From Patagioenas fasciata (lineage: Eukaryota > Chordata > Aves > Columbiformes > Columbidae), in the NCBI RefSeq assembly GCF_037038585.1, contig NC_092525.1, positions 29,228,367 through 29,292,366 of the forward strand: DNA of 64,000 nt, in the 5' to 3' direction. Position 1 is the stretch's first letter. Every line of letters begins with the position of its first letter. Below, in pieces: positions 46,973 to 60,420 of this stretch. Below the pieces are notes generated by a model. That model did no database searches. It had not been told where the DNA came from and was given only the letters and a program-made list of their open reading frames with translations. The position numbers and the translations under genes were made by a program.

Positions 46973-49289
46973 TCCTCGGGAGCTTTCCTGTAACAAAAAC
47001 CTAGTGATCACTTGGGCTGACTACTGAGACCAGGTGCAGAATTCTGATTCCTGAGCTACCATAAGAGATGGCACAATTCCCTCTGGAAGCAAGGTTGGGC
47101 CTAAATGTATGCAAATTCCAGTGCATGCTGACTTGGACAGGGGCACAGACCCAGAACCTCTGGTGTCTCCTCCGTTAACTGGTTGAGAAGATACTTCAGG
47201 CCAGAAGCCCTGCAAATTGTGCTACTGAAGCCTCATCCATGTCTCAGCTGCTAAGTGCTGGTTGAAACTGTCTTTGTAGATGTGACCTAAAAAAAAATCT
47301 CTCAAAGCTCTGAATGTAGATGCAGTTGGGATTTTTCTTGCATCAACTTGTGACCATTGTGACCAATCTAAAACTTAACATAATCTTTAAAAAATCTGCT
47401 TTCAAGAGTTTTACAGTCTTGGGTCATAACAGCTTATTTACCCTCCTCTTAGGGTAATCAGTAATAACAGTTAAAACTACTATTAATAATTCACATTATT
47501 TTAAAAATGTTGCTTGCCTCAGGTAAGCGGGATTTTGCAGAATAAATATTAACCTGGATTTTCATTGAAGTTGAAAGAATGATAATATTTGCACTCAAAC
47601 GAACTGTGAATACAGAGAAGTGAATAAAGAAAATCTTGTTAACTTCAGCCAGACCAAAGACTTAGGTCAATACTAAGATCTTGCAACCATCTCATAAGTC
47701 TCTTACAGACAGATGTGCATTATCAGTCCCATAATACAAACCTTTTTTTTTTTCCCTACAGAGAACAGTGTTTATTGTCCCTGTACTTTCAAATACTCTC
47801 CAGTGGGACACAGCTAATTGCTAAAACCACTAGAAAGTTGAATAATTTCAGTATTTCCCTTGTGAATTGACTGCCGAAGCATACTACTCATTTAAATGGT
47901 CAATCCTGAAACGTGAAGCTTTTAATTTCTACTGTTTCGTTTTGTTGGTTTTTTTCCAGAATAAACATTCCTTAAAAAAAAAAGAAAGGATTGCAAACAG
48001 AAGTCAGCAGCTACCTCAACCAATGTCAAGTTCAGAGAAGACAAAGAACTCACCTGTTTAGTATAGAACTTATAATTTTTTCCCTCCATAAATGAAGATT
48101 CCCCCCCGCCTTGAGTAAGGATTTTGACTAAATCCTATATTCAGTTCATACCAAGGCTAACATGTTGCTCACATAACACATAGAAAGTCAAATGCATGCA
48201 GTAAAGATATGCAGCAAGTGTTTAATCTTCAGTGGAAAGTCTAGTGGTTAACCATGCAAACAAATTATTTAACATTTTCCTCAGATATCATTGCATTTCT
48301 TTGTCCAGAGTGGTTAACATTTGCATGTCATTTCAGTAACACACAGTTATGGTCAGGACATCCAGAGTCTGTATCTCCTAAAGCAAAACTGGGGAGGTTA
48401 ATGTTCTAAGGCACTTGATTCAACCAGACTAATAATTTTTCCTTCCCCTGCAGATGATCTAACTCAAGTAATTTAGACAACCAGAGCTGGAAAACTTATG
48501 CTCAGCTAAATAAATCACGAGTCTATAGAATACTCATATTCAGAAAAAGACTGAAGGTAGCAACAGGCAAACTGACAAAACTGTTGAAGAAATACAATTG
48601 CAGGAAAAATAAATACAGTGGTTCACATTGCCCAAGAACTGCACGACAGGATGGTTTCTTATAACACTATTCCTAATAATACTTGGCAGTGCACCGAAAA
48701 TCAAACTGAGTTACCAGAACTTGAGAGAATAGCTCCCTTCTTTGATATTTTTTTCAAAAGTTAGTACCAAAGATTCTGCAGTTGAGTGTTTGTTCCTCAT
48801 CTAGCCATTCCGTTTTGTTGACCTTTTCTAAAACACAAATGGATCTACAATATATTATGGTACTTTAAAATTTAAAATTCAAAAATTAGAAAATGGCATC
48901 ATACAATTAAAAATAATCTAAAGAAAGTAAAACTTAGCATGATGTATACTTAGAACAGAGGAGGTTACTACAAAGATGTTCTATAATGGCATACACATTT
49001 CAACGTAATTTGTAGATTTCCTCAAGAAAGTATGCACACCATCATTAATCTCCCAAGAAGAATTTGGCAATATATTCTTGCAAGCAACACAAAGCTCTCT
49101 TATTTAACTTACCAAAATGCTAATGCTGCAGTTTCCAAAGAGATTCACATAACTCACACACACAAATCCCACTGAAATATGAGCATCCAGTTCAAATTAA
49201 GTTTTTGAACATCTCTGCCTATGAATTCCCCAAATCCCATAATGCACTATAAATCTTCCTGCCAATGTAGGTTTTCATGATTATATCAC

Positions 49290-49391
49290 CTTTCTCATAG
49301 AGCTCCTCCATCGCTCCCCAGGTTTCAGCGCGGACCTCTCGATTGCTTTTACCAGGAACATGTGCGTCAGGCCAGTGTATTAAATAGAGAT
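49290..49391 (-). CDS. Aldo-keto reductase, exon with LIHWPD (catalytic His)
   Basis: A 102-bp exon with acceptor TTTGTAG|ATC and donor GAAAG|GTGATA. It completes a split Asp codon and encodes DLYLIHWPDAHVPGKSNREV then ...ETWGAMEELYEK. The His of LIHWP is the fourth member of the AKR catalytic tetrad. It ends one base into a Gly codon that the next exon completes. Confidence 0.95.
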
Positions 49392-52300
49392 CTACAAAAG
49401 AAGCAGAACCAGACTACTCATTAAGGTGTCCCCAAAATATATATATATGTACCAAACCACGTGAAACAGCATTTTCTCTCCATAATGGCCCCTAACATAT
49501 TATCATTGAAACAGCTACAATTACTACCCTGTGACCTTTACAGTACACATCTATTTAGTTTTAATAAATAAAGTCTACAACATTTCATTGACAACTAAAG
49601 GTAGCAGAAGTTGCATATGTGCCACAGGTTTACGTCACTGTAACCAGAATTTCATGGGCACATATGCACCTAATAAACCCTCAACATATACCAAGCTCCA
49701 TCAAAATCAAGGTCACTGGAATGAAGGCTGGACTACTGCTCAAGTGCTACGAGTCTTAGAGTTTATGGAAGATAAATATGTCTAGTGGTTCTACAGATAT
49801 TTTATAAAACTTCTGCAGTGGGTCTGGGTTTTTTTACCTTTCTAAAGAATACTTCCATTTATTAATTTCTGTTGGAAATTACTCCACATTATTTCATGTA
49901 GGTTTTTTTTTTTTCTAAAATTTTGTGGCAGCATTTGTGATTTTTTAAAAAATTATTATTTTAAGGGAACAAATGATGCTTCACTACATTTTATGGAATG
50001 TTTGCACAATTTCAAACACAATTAACATTTACTGCTGATGAAATTACCCAAGGAGCTATTGAAACTGGCTATCTCAGGACACCATTTTTTGGTGTTGTCT
50101 CCATGGAAGAAAAGACTACTCTTCTACTGAAAAAGGAAGAATTTCCAACAGAAGTTAAAAATGAGAAATTTACATGTATTGGACTAGAGTTCCAAATCAG
50201 ACTACCTAACTTTCAAAAATGATAGGATCTATAACTCCTTTATAAGTTTGTAGACACTGCTAGACATTCTGAAGGAGAAACGTAGGAGATACTTTGAAAA
50301 CAACTACATTTCTACTTGAATTCTAACTGCAGATTAAACAGGTAACTGCAGGCATCCCAGTCAAAGAGGTGTGGGTCTTTTCCGCATACCTTAGTCAGAC
50401 ACAAAACAGGAAAAGGAAATAAATGCATGACTGAGATGTGCATCATTGTCTCTGTGCTTTATAATGCTCCTTTTTTGTTCTTTGAATGCATCACACCATT
50501 CATTCACAGCTCCTCTTTGTGAAAACACAGATCTTTGCCAGAATTTTTTTATTTATATTTATGTACATTTAAGAACTGCACTAATGATTACTATAGCACA
50601 GTGCTGGTATATTAGCTTTCCAACTCCATAAATACAAATTCAACCTGAATTTAAGAGGAAAAGGTGATGTGAAATTTACTAGAATACACCGGTTCCCATT
50701 TGTGTGCATCACTGCAACACTGTTCAAGAGAGTATTTTGCTTAGACTAAGAATCTAATTAGAACAGTACAGAATTTTGTACGGTAAGATATGTAACAGAT
50801 GTAGTGAGGAAAAAAAAATATTTTGGGTGTATCACAAAAATCATCAGCTAAATTTGCACTTTCTGATACCAATAACCCGTTAGACTTTTAAACATAATTG
50901 CTCAGACAAGCAAATATCACTCATATATAATGATTTGCAGCATTTGGATTTATGTCACATTTAAAGAGAAAGTTGCTCATTCTTTGGCCTTATATGCATA
51001 AAATCTACTCCCAATTTTGAAAAAAGTATATAAAAAAAAGCAGTCTTGTCACTGATCTCTGAATAATATTTCTCTAATCGCTCTGAAAAAAGTTGTATTT
51101 ATTAAGAATAAATAACCAATCCATAGTATTGGAATAAATACCAGTTCCTGTGACACTTAAGTGAGAAAAGCTGCTTAACTATGCAGAAACAGGTCCTATG
51201 GCGTCAACAAAAAATAATGAGTAACTTTAGCAGAATTTTACCAAAAGCTACTTTACCAAAAGCCTAAATATTCAGTCAGATATCACAGTTTGCGAATGTT
51301 CACAGGAATAGCTACATCATGGATTTCCACGTACAAAGACGCTTTGTACTCAGCCCAAGAACTGGAAGCACTCTTAGAAGAATGACTTCTAACATATTTG
51401 ATGACTGAAAGATCTCTGGCCTTGGATATTTAAAAAAAGCAGTACATCACCCTTCCCTGTATTAGTGTCTGAGATTTCTTCAATGTAAACATGATTGCCT
51501 GTTGGTCCTTTATTTTAGAAAGGGGATATTATCAGGTATATGATGCCCATATCATCCTATTATGTTTATTTTAATTACAGATTTTTGTTGAAACAAAATT
51601 ACCTCAGAGTCAGAAATATATGCATTTAGGGCTAGAAAGCATCTAGTGGATCACAAAGTGCAGTCCTCCTGACTGCAAGAAGTGCTCACGGAAGCTGTGG
51701 GGCAAAGGTACCATATATCAGAGGCAAGCAGCAGAATGGTTTTTCTGCCAGTCATGCACAAACCACCCCAGCACAGCGAGAAGCAGAGGGAATCCAACAT
51801 ACCTTGCAATGAGCTGAGGGACTGAAGGCATGGACTCTCAGTGCAGGTGAAACAAGAGACCCTTTATTTTGGCACGGCACTTACATTTATAGTTAGTATC
51901 TGTTGTACATGCATTTAACTTTCTGGTTTAATTGGCTTATGGCAGCTGTCCACATGCTCAAAGTTATCTTACGATCGGTCTACTTAATCTTTCACACGCT
52001 CTGGCATTTTGGCTAACACATTGTAAATATCTTTTCTTGTACAAAAACATTCTGGTTTCTCATTCTATTTTGGTCAAGGTCGTTCCAGTAACTCAAGATG
52101 ACTGTAAGATACTCCACAACGAGCAATGGAGATGCCACTCTATTTAGATAAAAGAAGCAGAGTTCATTTTAAGTTAGAGCCTGCTCACTTCTACTACATC
52201 TGTTAGAAAACTTGTTGCCACAATGCCTGTAGGCCAATAAAGACAACGAGCACCTCACAAACCAAGGTCTATGATTTCCTCTTTGTGAACACATTCACAC

Positions 52301-55300
52301 TTACGCCCATACAATCTCTTGCTTGAAATATTTCCCCTCCTGTGGGTTACAAGAACACACACGCTCATTTTCATTTTGGAGGCAAGAAATTAGTTTTAAA
52401 TTATTTATCAAAATAGCTTAAGGTTCTAGTAATCAAGTGACATGCAATTTTACCACTGGAGGATTTACAAACAGAGCACATTTGTATCTGTTGAGAAGAA
52501 TGGGGTTGTGCCTTGTAGCGTGGGATAGATCAATCAATACTTTGATATGTCTTACAACCATATTTTTGTTTTAAATAGTCTTAGAACAAAAAACCCCCAA
52601 GGACGCGCAGTATCAGGATGCACTTGACAAAGAAGGAAAGAAAAGCCCGAACATTCACAATCAAACTTTGTATTTACCAGCTTTTTAAGGCAACCTTTAC
52701 AGACCATCAAGCTGCAGTGGTACAGCAGTGAGGCCTGAAGTTCAAGCGTCAAAATGCAGTGCTACAGGAAAACTAACATTAACACATGAACTGTGTTCCC
52801 ACAGACATTTAAAACAGAGTGGCTTATTGCTTCTCAGTGGTTGCAGCACCTACAATCACCACAGTTGTGTTAGATTTAAAGTACAGGGACATTTTACACA
52901 TTTAAAAGCCAACAGCATGTTGTCATGGGAATAAAAGTTTGCAATTCTATTCAAATTCCTAATACAATATTAAAAAAAAAAAAAGTCAAAATACACTAAA
53001 ACAAATATATCTTTGAAGAACAAGCCCTGGTCCGTATCAAACCTAAAAGCAAAAGTATATTTTTCAATGATTTGCATAGTTATCTTAATGAATGATTATA
53101 TTTTCCCTGCTTTTCTCAACTGCCACTACACTTAGTACGTACATGATGTATTTTTCTCTACCGCTTAATCTCTTTTTTTAAAATGTTTTTTACTGTGTTG
53201 GAATGAGAATCAATGTGAAGCAACCTCCAAAGCGTTCTGAATTAACATACAATTTGAACTGGGTGTATTATCATAATTCATGTGATTAATTTGTGACACT
53301 GAATATGCTGATAGAACATTTGTCCAACTGCAGGTGGGAATTTGTGATAGGTTAGATTTCCCTGAATGTGACAGACTTGAAGCAGTCAAAAGGAAAATAA
53401 AATTGTTCATGACTTCAGTAACCCACAAATCACATTCGAGAAGAAGTTACTTTGGAGGTTTGATCCAAATCCAAAGGAATGTATTCTGCTACTGCCAAAC
53501 CTGCAAGATTTGCTGCCATTTCATATTGGTTTTCTGTGACTGCTGGTTCAGGACCACATTTAGAAAATGCAAGCAGCAGAATATCTGTTACAACCACTGC
53601 CCACAAATAATACAAATTCCCAGCTTCTCATGGAGAATAAAAATTCTGGAACACTGCTATCTTAATACCAGTTGCCCAAAAAGCATTTATCGAAAAGGCT
53701 TCATAACAGCATTTTACATGGAACATTTCTTCTCTCAAAAAGCTGCAACTGCTTTCAACAGTTTGTTTCAACAGCTGCCATCTATATACACAGATGTATC
53801 AATTTCTGTTAGATTACTTCCCAAGTCTCCTAGTCAGTCTGCATGGACAGACTGTATAGCCCATAAGGATCCTCAAGAAAATTAATAGGACCCTCCTTAG
53901 TACAAAGAGCTCAGCTACACATTTAGTTGCCAGGGCTCCTATAGCTTTTTCTTCTTGCAGTCTTCTGCATGACTAAGTTCCTTCCAACATAAAGGTCTAA
54001 CTTCACAGAGAGATTATTTAGGATTTTTCAGTTTTTCTATATGAACCACGTATCTTTATGGAAATGCTATGAACCCACACATTTGTTTAATATCATATAA
54101 TGAAACCAGGAAATTCTGATTTAGGTACATTTCATGTAACTTTATTTCACATTCCTATTTCACAGAAAAACTGCCAGCTTTAACACATGCTTGCAACTGA
54201 AGAATTTACTTTCCTAAATAAGCTTGGACACAAATTGGCCTGTTATTACCAGATCTTTTCTCGTCATGGGTTTCATGTCCTCTCTATGGTGTAGGCTGGC
54301 CAGCAAAAAAGGGATACAAAATGCAGATATGAAGGAAAACAGAGCTAGGATATCTAAGCTTAGTTCTACAAGCTTATAACCATATTCCCAAACTTCTGCA
54401 TTGCAGTTACTTTTGCTAGACTTGTGATAAGCCTCGATTTCCAACAAAAAATTCTTACTCTATGCATTTTTGAAACATTTGAAAAGTTCATATTTCAAGA
54501 TATTGCCACTTTTTACTTGAAAATCCTTCCAATAGAACCTTCCAGCTGCATATTTTCAGACAGGAGGGGACTCCCTAAAGCATGATGCTTTCTCTGAGCC
54601 CCATGAAACAGACCACATATTGTACCTCTTCTACAGGCCTACTTCACCAGCATATATAGCACTAAATACAGAACTCAGCTTTAACTCTTTCACACGAGTG
54701 CAGATCCTACTGTGTTTAACAAAAATGGTCTGTGGAGCTAATTCAACAGAGACTAAGCTCAAGCAGCCAAAACCATTACTCCACTTGCCATCCCATCCTT
54801 CTTGCGGCACTCATCATCCTCACAGACAGGTCAGTGAATTGCATGTGAAGTATCTCCTAAGCCATCACAACTTAGAGCTCATCAAGCTAAAGCAAGCGGA
54901 AGCCAGCACTGATTTAGGTCACTATGTCAGACCAAGTGATGTTTCAGGAAGAGTTGTATGCATGTTTTGGACATCTCCACATCAGTGGAAAAAAGGTGAG
55001 GAAGGAGGGAAAATGGGTAAGTGTATTTAAAAAAAAAAAAAAAAAACCAAAAACAATAAAAGGGAAAATCTAGTCTGGAAGCAAATTGCACAGACAGTTG
55101 TAATAGTCCTTAATTTGTCTTACTAATATGAGCAAAAGTAGCCTCAGAGCTGAATATATCTGACAAACTGAAGTTCTTTCTGTTTATGCCAATCCAGGGA
55201 TTCACCTGCATAGTGACAGTATTTGTGCATTTCTGGCTTGCAGGTATTTTTTCCCATGTTTCATGTATTTCTGCTTAGCAGCAACACGTAAACTGAGTGA

Positions 55301-56743
55301 ATATGTAAATTGTGTGAGCACCTACTTTATCAGTATACTACCTGAGAAAATAAAACCAAAGTACAATACTAAAAGGAATCACTGAAAATGGTTTCCTGGA
55401 AGTGAGCCAAGTTTTCCTCTCATCAACATTCAGCACCAGTGTTATAGGAAGCACAAAAAGCAGAGAGGAGAAAACACGTTATTTCTTAATTTAGAGAAGA
55501 AAGGGTTTGAAACTTTGCTTACGAAAGTCTACTTGCAGTGACCTGTATTTGCATGGGACAGACAAAGAGATTTTCATTCATTTTGCATTATTCTGTACCT
55601 GGGCAGGAAGTTAAGGGACACATTTCCAGAAAGAATGGAGCCAAAGATATGCATACAAATATCTCAGTCTTTAACAGATAATGGTTTGGGGTTTTTTTGC
55701 CTTCATCTTACAAAGCACCTAAGCAAAAACGCCAGTGAATACATCACACAGCTGCCATTAATAATATACACCATTAGTTCACTGCCTCATTAGAGTTTAT
55801 TTATTGGTAACAGGGAGACAGAGAGAAGAAAGAGAAGCAAATTGAGGTTTGTCAGGACACTGACAGATAATGTCTGACGGTTAAGTCAACTATTGTTTGA
55901 TTATCAACATAAACACTATCACCACTAGTGTCATTATTTTAGATAATTATTTTAAATCCATCTTCCTCTACATTTTCTTTATTTTCATTGTTCCAGCTAG
56001 GGCAGAAGAAGCAAAAGCATTTAAAAAAATACCATGTTTATTTTTATCAGGTACCTCCTCTACTATGACCTGTTGCAAATAATTAATTGGCATTGTTATT
56101 GCAGCTCTTTGCCTGTCTAATAAAGGTGTAACAATATCACATCTTTTCCTATCAGAAGTTTATGATCAGAGCAAGTCTGAAAGTGCATAAGTCTAATTCA
56201 GTGTTAGTTAAATTTTGTCTTCTAAAGTTTCGTAGCTACTTCTGACATTTTCTACAAGGTATATTGCATCAGCCAGACCAAACCAAAGGTAATTATTCAG
56301 AATTTTTAAGAGTTACTAGACCTACAGAACGAGTTTTAGAAAGGACCCCCATTCCTTGAGATTTAAAAGACCGCAGAAGAAATTAGGCGGTTTTTTGTCA
56401 CCCTGTTACCAATGAATTATTCCAACGTTTATGAAGCCTTGTTTCATGTGTTTTTAGTAAAATACATACAACTCGTGATAGTTCCTCAAATCAACTTAAC
56501 AAGGAACTCTACTTTGATCTGTTTTAAAACATTCACAACGAAGAAAAATTCTGTGCTCTCAGTTATACGCATGTGAACTTCCCAGAGAACAAACAGAACG
56601 AGAAATCTGCAAGTGTATAAATAAAGGCAGAATTTGGTTTCTGTGATCTATCTGTTCTACATCTTTTTTTTCAGGAATTCATTCATCTTTGCAAATACTC
56701 ACATGGAATGCACAATAAATTAGCTATATATAAAGATACATAC
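49392..56743. other. Reductase intron (7.4 kb)
   Basis: No additional exon recognised. The 183-codon frame at 53334-53885 (plus strand) has no family resemblance or splice logic. A possible LTR remnant lies near 51800-52198. Confidence 0.65.
51800..52198 (-). mobile_element. Possible solo LTR remnant
   Basis: Read on the minus strand, the segment starts TGTAGTAGAAG, carries a TATAAAT element, and then AAAATAAAGGGTC followed by T/C-rich sequence, an arrangement typical of retroviral U3-R-U5. I could not fix the far end or find a target duplication, and no internal ERV sequence is attached. It may be coincidental. Confidence 0.3.
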
Positions 56744-56992
56744 CAAGATATTCGACTCCAAGTCGTTCACATGACTCCAAGCAGGCTTTTTTGGTGTTTT
56801 CATAGCCATAATCACTATGCCATAGTTTGGTAGTTATCCAGAGGTCTTCTCGCTTCACATCACTCTCTTTAATGGCCTTTTGGAGGAGGGATTCACAGCC
56901 ATATCTTTTTGCTGTGTCAATATGACGAATGCCACATTTTTGTAATGCATGGACCACAGCATCATGGGAATAGCCACCTTGATGAGAAGTAC
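56744..56992 (-). CDS. Aldo-keto reductase, exon 2 with catalytic Asp, Tyr and Lys
   Basis: A 249-bp exon with acceptor TTGTTTAG|GT and donor CTTG|GTATGT. It reads TSHQGGYSHDAVVHALQKCG, then GIRHIDTAKRYGCE, then ITTKLWHSDYG. The Asp of HIDTA, Tyr of KRYG and Lys of TTKLW are three members of the AKR tetrad; the His is in the next exon. The seven exons (this one through the terminal exon, counting either terminus) encode about 260 aa; with a first exon of about 25 codons this gives the usual 280-290 aa AKR. The protein resembles the glyoxal-reductase/9,11-endoperoxide prostaglandin H2 reductase-like AKRs known in fish and other non-mammalian vertebrates. Probably a soluble NADPH-dependent carbonyl reductase; the substrate is unknown. 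The first exon, ending in an LGLG-type motif, was not found in the window. Confidence 0.93.
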
Positions 56993-59900
56993 CTAAACAA
57001 ACAAAATCAGAAGTGAATTGTCAGCCATGAATTGTGAGGGACGTATTTTATTCTTTTTAATTTTTGTTTTCCTTTTTTTGTATGTTGACACAGAAGCTTC
57101 TTTTTTCTAGACTGGGAAAAACCATGAAGTGCTAGAATGCTGACACTGATCAGAAATAAGTCCAGCAAAATCAAATATCATCAGCATTTAACTGTAAAGA
57201 AGTGATTTCAGAAATCAGGCTGAAGACCATCAAAGAGAAAACACATATTTTATGGAAAATTAGTATATGGCACTTCATTTTCATATAGGAGCACAGCATT
57301 TACAGACAAAAATATTACCAATAAGAAATAAAATATAACTTCAAAAGCTATTTACTTTGCAGAAAGCATATTCTGAAATCTTTACTCTGCTGAACTCCTG
57401 GTAGCTTCAAGTTATTACTGTATTGTACAACTCCAGACCAGGCCATACCGCAGGTGCAATTCCCATAATGTCAAGCTCAGCAGTAACCAAAACAATGGAA
57501 TCCTACACAAGAGCTACAGAATGGGCATACAGGGGTTTCAGTAACAAAGTACTGTAACTCGCATTGTGTAGGTATTCACTGGATGTGTATTTTGCATGTC
57601 AGGGGGACGGAAGGAGGAGGAGACTCAGCAGGAAAAGCAACCAGCAGGAGGACCGTCAGATAAAGAACTGGTTGAGAGCAAGAAGGATGATGTTTCTACT
57701 TACCCTTTCCTGTTAGTTGTTTTTCCTGCCATGAGCCCCTCACCCATTCACCCTCACTCACACACTTCCCACAAACAGTATTTTCTACAGTTTGTTGGAG
57801 GAAATGCTCAGTCAGTCCCAGTCAGCTCCCAAAGCCACCTTCTGAAATGGTGCTTAGTACTTCAAGGCTTTAGCGCTATCAACAACAGCCAGCACGCAGA
57901 TGGCTGCGTCACTGACTTCAGGAGGGCCTCATACAGTTATGACAATCGACAGCAACATGGTCTTCAGCCACTGCTGAATCTACATAAAGGACTCCAGGTC
58001 AAAGAAAAAGAATGTAAAGTGAAATTTGTATCTGCTGCTCCACTTTCCCTCCAAACATAAGGTTTATTTCTACATCAAACACTAGCTGCATGTTATGAAT
58101 TTCACATGTGTCTATGGCCACCCAGGTTGCCAGAGAAAGGAAGCAAATGAAAACACACACACAGTTACCTCAGGCTCATCCTTAGAACCTCCCAGCCTGA
58201 ACTGGAGAGAGAACGCCCACGGCAGTCTGTGACTTGCTCACACACGTCCTAACAACACGTGCAAGAACAAGGAGAAATTACAAAAGTCCTACTTGCGTGT
58301 AAGGCAAGCCAGGCTCTCCTGAACGCTGATCATTTTTGTTCATTTCTCATCTTGGAAGGAAAGCCAATGATACCTCTGTAATCTAGTTCAGCACTCCAAG
58401 TCATCTAAAGTAAGATCTCTTATGGTCTGATGTGACACACATACAACTGCAGATCAGTACACTCTACTGATCACAATGGGACAATCTCCACTTCATGTTT
58501 GTGACCTACAAAATGTGGAGTCTTGAATTCTTGACTTATCTTCATGGATTTTAAAATGACAGAATTATACTACTATATTCCTACAATTTTGACATGCATA
58601 TCATAAGTATTTTACCTTCCAAATGTAAAGAAAGTTTTAATGGTTTAAAATACAAAACTTTAGAACTTTTTTTCCTCCATAGTCACTAATTATGAATAAT
58701 AATTGACTTAATTTCTGAGTTATCTAGAAATAAATGTCCCTATAACTTGTTTTACATCAAAGTAAGTAGAGCTAGATCACTTTACACATTCAAAATAGCT
58801 ATTTCAAAATCTTAATGCATGTTTTAGAATTTTAGATAAATGCAATCCTATGACATTTGCAACTATGGGTAAAGAATATATATGCAATTAGTACATTATT
58901 CAGATCCTAAAGGAATTTTATTAAAGAATTATATAACCACCACAGAAAAATTACTACACTTTTTAATAAAAATCCCTTCACTTTTAATAAGCTGGTATTG
59001 GTGCCAAATAAATGATGTTGTAACTATTGTGTCTGTTTCTGGCTGAATGGACATTTCTAAGCACAGAATGAATGGAGTTCATTTAGAGGTCTTGCAAATG
59101 GACTCAGACTCTTTTCATGCATAATGGATTTCAGTAAGAACATTTAGGACAACCAAGTTTTTTTTATTTTAACCCTTTTAAGTAAAAGGGAGAGAGTGGG
59201 AAAGAAGGAAAATTCAGAATAATTTTGTTATTGTTCCCCATTCAGTTATGGCATACACACTTGTTTCATGGGAAATAAAGAGATCAAGATCAGTCTGGAG
59301 GGAATTATCTCAATTTCTGTGCCTAAAAACGAACTACAACAGTCCTGATGCACTATATAGTAATTAAAAAGAAAACTTATTTATTTATTATTGCCCCTCT
59401 GCAAGCCAACTTAATAATGAACAACAGGTTTCTAAGTTAATTATGCTACTAGCATAACAGCTTATAGACTTTAGAAATCACAGTTTTCTTGTGTTTACTC
59501 ATGTGATTAAATATGTTTACGATTCATAGATGCAGAAGGTTCACAAAAGAAGGTGGAATGACTGATATTTCTATTTTGTGATGTTTTAAATCCAGACTTA
59601 ACATTATTTGAACACATTAACATTCTCACACGTTTGGGATTGCTCTTTGTTCTGAGAGATGTAATTCATACTGTTGCTGTATATTTAAAAGCAAAATCCA
59701 ATCTCACATTTGAAACTAATATGAACTGGCACCCGTTCCATCTCCTTACTGTTTCTAAAAATATTGCCTTAATATGAATTCTCTGATTAAAAATAGGAAT
59801 TACTTTTAATAAATGACATCAAATACAAATAAGCTGGGAAAAGCTCTCTATTTTTTAGCTAGCATTTTAACTTGTTTTCCTAGGGAAATAGCACTGTTCT

Positions 59901-60227
59901 CTCTGACTGAACTAACCCAAATTGGACAGATCTGAAGATGTCTGAGATAATTACATTCCTACAGATTTTGTGACAAGCAGTGGCTGGGAGAGACAAGGAT
60001 ACTGCACTGGAAACATGGACAGGTCAAAGGACACAAATCTATTGAAAACTAGGCTTAATTAGTTACGTTGTTGTTTTTGTCATGATTACTCATCACTTTC
60101 GTGATATTCTAAAGAACACTTCTATCAAAACTGGGATGAGAAACATGCTCTGGCAATCCATAAAACATTCCAAAGATTATTAGGAAGGCAGAATCCTGTT
60201 CACAATGTGGTTGCTACAGGAAAGAAC

Positions 60228-60420
60228 AAACAAAAAAAAAATCCAACACCCACACACCAAACAAAACACAACTCGCCAAACACCCCGAAAAACCAAAATC
60301 CCCACACCAATCAGCTATGCACCTTCCCCCAAATGACAAAATCAACAATATCCCCCCCTCAATCCTCTCCCAGAAAAATACAAAACAACTAACAAACCAA
60401 AACACTACCCTCCCTTATGC
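60228..60420. repeat. A/C-rich, nearly G-free low-complexity block
   Basis: About 190 bp made almost only of A, C and some T on the plus strand, with roughly six G residues. It is not a simple tandem repeat. Frames across it on both strands are composition artefacts. Confidence 0.8.

Larger units (their letters stand above)
38638..49289. other. Reductase intron (10.7 kb)
   Basis: The largest intron. It holds a hAT-type MITE (43551-43772) and a 25-bp tandem repeat (46915-46972). No other exon or RNA gene was recognised. Confidence 0.7.

Noticed and set aside
53334..53885. 183-codon plus-strand frame
   Set aside because: No domain, ordered repeat or splice logic; it lies in an intron of the minus-strand reductase and composition looks random.
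57596..58060. 154-codon frame as a possible first exon or separate gene
   Set aside because: Low-complexity Lys/Glu/Gln start, no AKR N-terminal motif, and wrong strand for the reductase.
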